Source of the DNA: Gnetum montanum
Lineage: Eukaryota > Streptophyta > Gnetopsida > Gnetales > Gnetaceae
Assembly: GCA_015680685.1 (NCBI GenBank)
Contig: MNCI01013584.1
Span: 399,937-422,117 of the forward strand
Direction: 5' to 3'
DNA length: 22,181 nucleotides
Under the pieces are notes generated by a model that worked only from the letters and a program-made list of their open reading frames with translations, did not search any database and had not been told where the DNA came from. How positions within the stretch are numbered: position 1 is the stretch's first letter; the number at the start of each line of letters is the position of its first letter. Shown one piece after another: positions 18,851-22,181 of the stretch. The position numbers were made by a program, and so were the translations under genes.

Positions 18851-19942
18851 GATTTCAGCCTCTTTGTCATAGTCCTATAAGTTATGTATTTTATTTTTTA
18901 TTTTGTTTAAATTGTTTAGCTAGTGGTTTAGATAGTATCATCCTTGGCAAGTAATTTTGGGATTTTTAGATTGCTCTTACTGTTCTTGTTGCCCGATAGA
19001 AATTTCTATTAAAATTTTGCCATAGAAGCGCTTGTTTTTAAAAGCCGTAAGAGCATTTTAGTAGTAAATTTCATTATTGTGCAATGTGTGGAAACTACTA
19101 TTGGGATTATTATAAGAGAGCCTCTGTTTGTAGTCACACTGTTGAACAATTCAGTAGTCGAGAGGGTTCAGAAAATCTTTGGTATTTTGATGGGACCAAA
19201 ATAGCTTCTTTTTATCTTTACAGTGAATTTCCATGGTATTTCAATAAAAAATTGTTAAGTTTTTCAAACGTTCTGTTTGAATGCAATCGTTGACATCTAT
19301 TATCTAGTCAAAATGGAGTCTCGTACATGGTAGTTTACGCAGCAATTTCTGGTAGCATAGTAGGATTGTCTTGAAGAAATTGCTTGTTTGAGCCTTGGAA
19401 GTTTGAACAATTCATAGATATTGAATTTGGAATAGCTTTATTGCGAAGTGTTTACTCGTGTCATTTTACCTTGTTTAGATATTTGAGGTCCACACAAATC
19501 TGCTTTCTTTTCTTTTCTTCCTATTTCCATCGAATCTTGCTCTATTTCTAGTTTTCTTGTGGAACTATCCCTTTCTCTGGGGAAAATTAGGAGTAGATTT
19601 GCAGAGTTGTGCTCAAATGTTTTAACAAAATTTTATTTGTTACAAGTAGGTATTATAAGGACCGTGTAGACTAGGCAGTTGAACAAAATAGGAAACTTTC
19701 AAGAACTCACAGTACTTGGCAAAGTTGGCTAAATCTCTTTAAAGTAAGTCATTTGTAGTTTACACACAATGCAATTGTTACATTTCACACAACCGCACAC
19801 CGCAACAGCACACACACATACTCACATTAACTACTGAGTTTATTTGGAGGTATCTGGGCCTTGATGTTGCTAGAGACCAGCAGGCATCTAGATCCTATTC
19901 GAGGACACTCGTTGGCAGTCGTGTCCCAAACGGTCGTCAACA

Positions 19943-20067
19943 GTTCTTTTGGCGCTAGAAGGAGGGCTGAAAATTTAGCCTCTAGGTTCATAAGCCTTAT
20001 AATCTTAGCACATCAACAATTCTTTGTTACTATAAAGGCTTAAGAAATTAGATACTACTTTCAGTTC
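19943..20067 (+). other. Element B leader with primer-binding site 19,950-19,966
   Basis: After the LTR comes GTTCTTT and then TGGCGCTAGAAGGAGGG (19,950-19,966), which would pair with the 3' end of a tRNA primer. The remaining 100 bp to the gag ATG is non-coding. The same motif, two substitutions apart, lies at 16,211-16,227 on the other strand in element A. Confidence 0.72.
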
Positions 20068-22181
20068 ATGACCAAGAAGATTAATAATTTAAAAAATTTC
20101 AAAGTTTCAAAAGATATTCTAGATTCTAAGACTGATTCTTCATCAGAAGAAGAACAAAATAAAGTTTCTGAATTGGGAACAAGTAGTGGAGTGAAAACTA
20201 GAAGATCAAGAAGATCACCCATTATCTCTGGTTTGTCAATTCGTAAGAAAAGATCTAGAAAGTTTAAGAGTTCAACATTTTAAAGGAATAGGATGGAAAA
20301 TCCTTGGCAAGGAGTTACACCATTAGAATTTCAAAATTATAATGATATTCCTAAGGTAGTTTACAAATATTTGCCTAAGCATTTCATTCCTGGAAAAGCT
20401 TATTTAGCTGAAGAATATATTCACATGTTTGAGTTAGCTTTAGCTCATGCAAATATTCAACATGAAGATCAAGCTTGTAGGTTGTTTGTATCAAATTTAA
20501 AGGATATGGCTCAAATTTGGTATTCAAACTTACCAAGTAATAGTATTACAAGTTGGGATGACATGAAGAATATTTTCTTGGCCCAATTTGGTAATCAATT
20601 AGATCAACAACAACTATAGTGTGGGCTACTACAAGCTAAGCAAGGGGTTAAAGAGTCAATTAGAGATTTTAACATTAAGTTTCAACGAATTTGTGGACTC
20701 TTTCAAAGACAATATAGACCATCAGAAGAAATGCTTAAAGAAACTTATCTTAAGGCTGTTAACCCCAACATTTCAATTTGGTTAAGGAGAACTCCAAACT
20801 TAACTACGCTAAATGGCTACTTTAGTGAAGCTATACAGTTAGAAAAACAGTTGAATCCTGAAGAAAATATCATAATTCAAAAAAGAGAAGAAAAAGTTAT
20901 GATTCCTACGCAAGATTTTGCTCAATTTAAGGCTTTACCAAGTCCATATCATGTTAAGATAGAGCCAGAACATGAAAGAGTAGGATCTGAAAAAGGGCAA
21001 TTAATGAGAGATATGTCCAACAAAATAGTGAAGCTTGAAAAAGCATTGGCAAGAGTTAATATCAAGGAAGAAAGAAAAAATAGGAAGCATAAACATCAAG
21101 AAACTAAGTTAGCAGAAGATGAGGATGAAAGTGAGCTTATTATGTCCAACTTTCTTGATATTGAATCTGATAATGAGTTATCGAGTGTCCATTATGCAAG
21201 TAAATCTTCTAGCAATGGATCTAGCGATACTTCTTCTCTATCAAGTTCTGAAGAAGATATGTCTTCAGATGAAAAATGTAATAACAATGAGAAAAATGGA
21301 TATAATCTTTGATCAAAAGAAATATTAAGTACTTCTAGATCCATAAATGTTATTACTAATCCATCTACTTCTAGAAAATCTTTTGAGCCAAATAGAAGAG
21401 ATAAGAATAAAGGTAAAGACAATCAAGTGGAGCAAAGCACTCCAAATCAGTCTTTTAGTAAATGGATAGAGAGATCAAGCTTTATTTGTGATGGAGAATA
21501 TGATTTGATTAAAGACCTTAAACATGTCAAGGCCAATATTAGCCTCTATCAGTTGCTTCAAATAGGAAATCAACAAAGAAAGACTTTAGAATTCATTAAA
21601 GGTAAAAGGAGAGCTAGAGAATCAGAGTTAAGTTATGTGTCTAAAAATGATGAAAAGTTAAGGACTTCATATGACAAGGAAGCTCCTCCTTTTCTTTTGA
21701 CAATGAAATTAAAGGATAAATACTTACACAATTGTTTGGTTGATTCTAGAACTACGTCTACTATAATGCCATTGTCTATATGTAAGAAACTTGGTTTGAT
21801 TCTTGAAAAATCAAATAGGAAGATTGTTCAAGTGGATAAAAGTAGAGTGAATATTGTGGGTCAATTACCAAATGTCCTATTAGAAATTGCTTCTGAACCC
21901 TGCATTAGAAGTAAAGTAACTATTCAAGTGGCGGATATACCAGATTCACATAGTCTCTTACTGAGTAGAAGTTGGAGTAAGAATTTCTCAGGTTACATAT
22001 CAACAAATTATTCTCACATGTGGTTACTTTGGAAAGGAGAACCAAATCAAATCTACATTTATAGCGAACCTTTGATGATAGATAATATTACTTCAAATAG
22101 AAAAAGTAAAATGGTTGAAAAAGGAGATGTTGAAAACAAAATTTATACACTCCAAGAAAGTTGTAGTCCTAAAAAAGAACA
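20068..22181 (+). pseudogene. Element B gag-protease polyprotein, partial, three stops
   Basis: One continuous frame of about 704 codons runs from ATG 20,068 to the window end. It is broken only by TAA (20,281), TAG (20,617) and TGA (21,310), each one C-to-T change from CAA, CAG or CGA, and no frameshift is needed. Residues 1-75 are basic and Ser-rich. The gag core follows, with AQIWYSNLPSNSITSWDDMK, NIFLAQFGNQ and the downstream FNIKFQRI (20,500-20,700). After it come a Lys/Glu-rich helical part and an acidic Ser-rich tract (about 21,120-21,300). No CCHC zinc knuckle is seen. The protease (about 21,690-22,060) reads NCLVDSRTTSTIMPLSICKK, where the family has DSG, then SLLLSRSWSKNFSGY. Pol presumably follows outside the window. 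The R in DSR and the three stops mean this copy is not autonomous. Confidence 0.85.

Larger units (their letters stand above)
18616..19942 (+). repeat. Element B 5' LTR
   Basis: The proposed LTR starts with TGTGAAG (18,616) after TATAG and ends in GTCAACA (19,942), giving TGT...ACA ends and a length of 1,327 bp. The end is fixed by the primer-binding site seven bases further on. A TATA box (18,692) and AATAAA (18,845) lie near the left end, so U3 is short (about 100 bp) and U5 very long (about 1 kb). CpG is better kept here than in element A, which suggests a younger insertion. Base 18,623 is an N. The 3' LTR is outside the window. Confidence 0.65.

Noticed and set aside
19763-19830. CA-rich stretch as a functional microsatellite
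   Set aside because: It is irregular, inside the element B LTR, and shows no long pure dinucleotide run.

Overview
The window looks like an intergenic, transposon-filled stretch of a seed-plant genome. It is A+T-rich and poor in CpG, and it carries two plant Ty3/gypsy LTR retrotransposons in opposite orientation plus plant-style introns (GT-AG, T-rich acceptors, mostly 70-115 nt). A conifer or another plant with a large, heavily methylated genome would fit, but the species cannot be fixed from the sequence. No intact host gene, rRNA or tRNA gene or CRISPR array was seen.

Element A (minus strand, about 1 to 17,210; its 3' end lies left of the window). Reading leftward from its 5' end it has: a candidate 5' LTR (16,236-17,210), a primer-binding site (16,211-16,227), an untranslated leader, gag (about 15,350 to 13,000), aspartic protease (12,913-12,250), then after a 9-kb interruption reverse transcriptase (2,750-2,010), a degenerate RNase H (1,960-1,478), a second RNase H (1,418-985) and integrase (816-43). 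The dual RNase H and protein motifs place it in the Tat/Ogre group. It is dead: every domain carries stops or frameshifts.

The 9-kb interruption (about 3,170-12,115) lies between protease and reverse transcriptase, where Ogre-type elements carry an intron. It starts at a good-looking minus-strand 3' splice site and holds two unexpected things. One is an array of about 17 diverged units of roughly 190 bp (3,830-7,110), many with a small inverted repeat. The other is a decayed multi-exon gene on the PLUS strand (7,169-12,114), antisense to the element. Five of its introns have GT-AG ends and four of these rejoin the reading frame without adjustment. Its stops are mostly TAG at positions that read well as Gln, the mark of CAG to TAG decay. 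I could not identify its product.

The spacer (17,211-18,615) between the elements holds an old integrase-like fragment and an unusual CpG-retaining stretch of about 0.9 kb with unidentified, mutually overlapping open frames.

Element B (plus strand, 18,616 to beyond the window end) is younger: a 5' LTR of about 1.33 kb with TATA box and polyA signal, a primer-binding site nearly identical to that of element A, and one gag-protease frame of about 700 codons with only three in-frame stops. Its protease has lost the Gly of the DSG active site.
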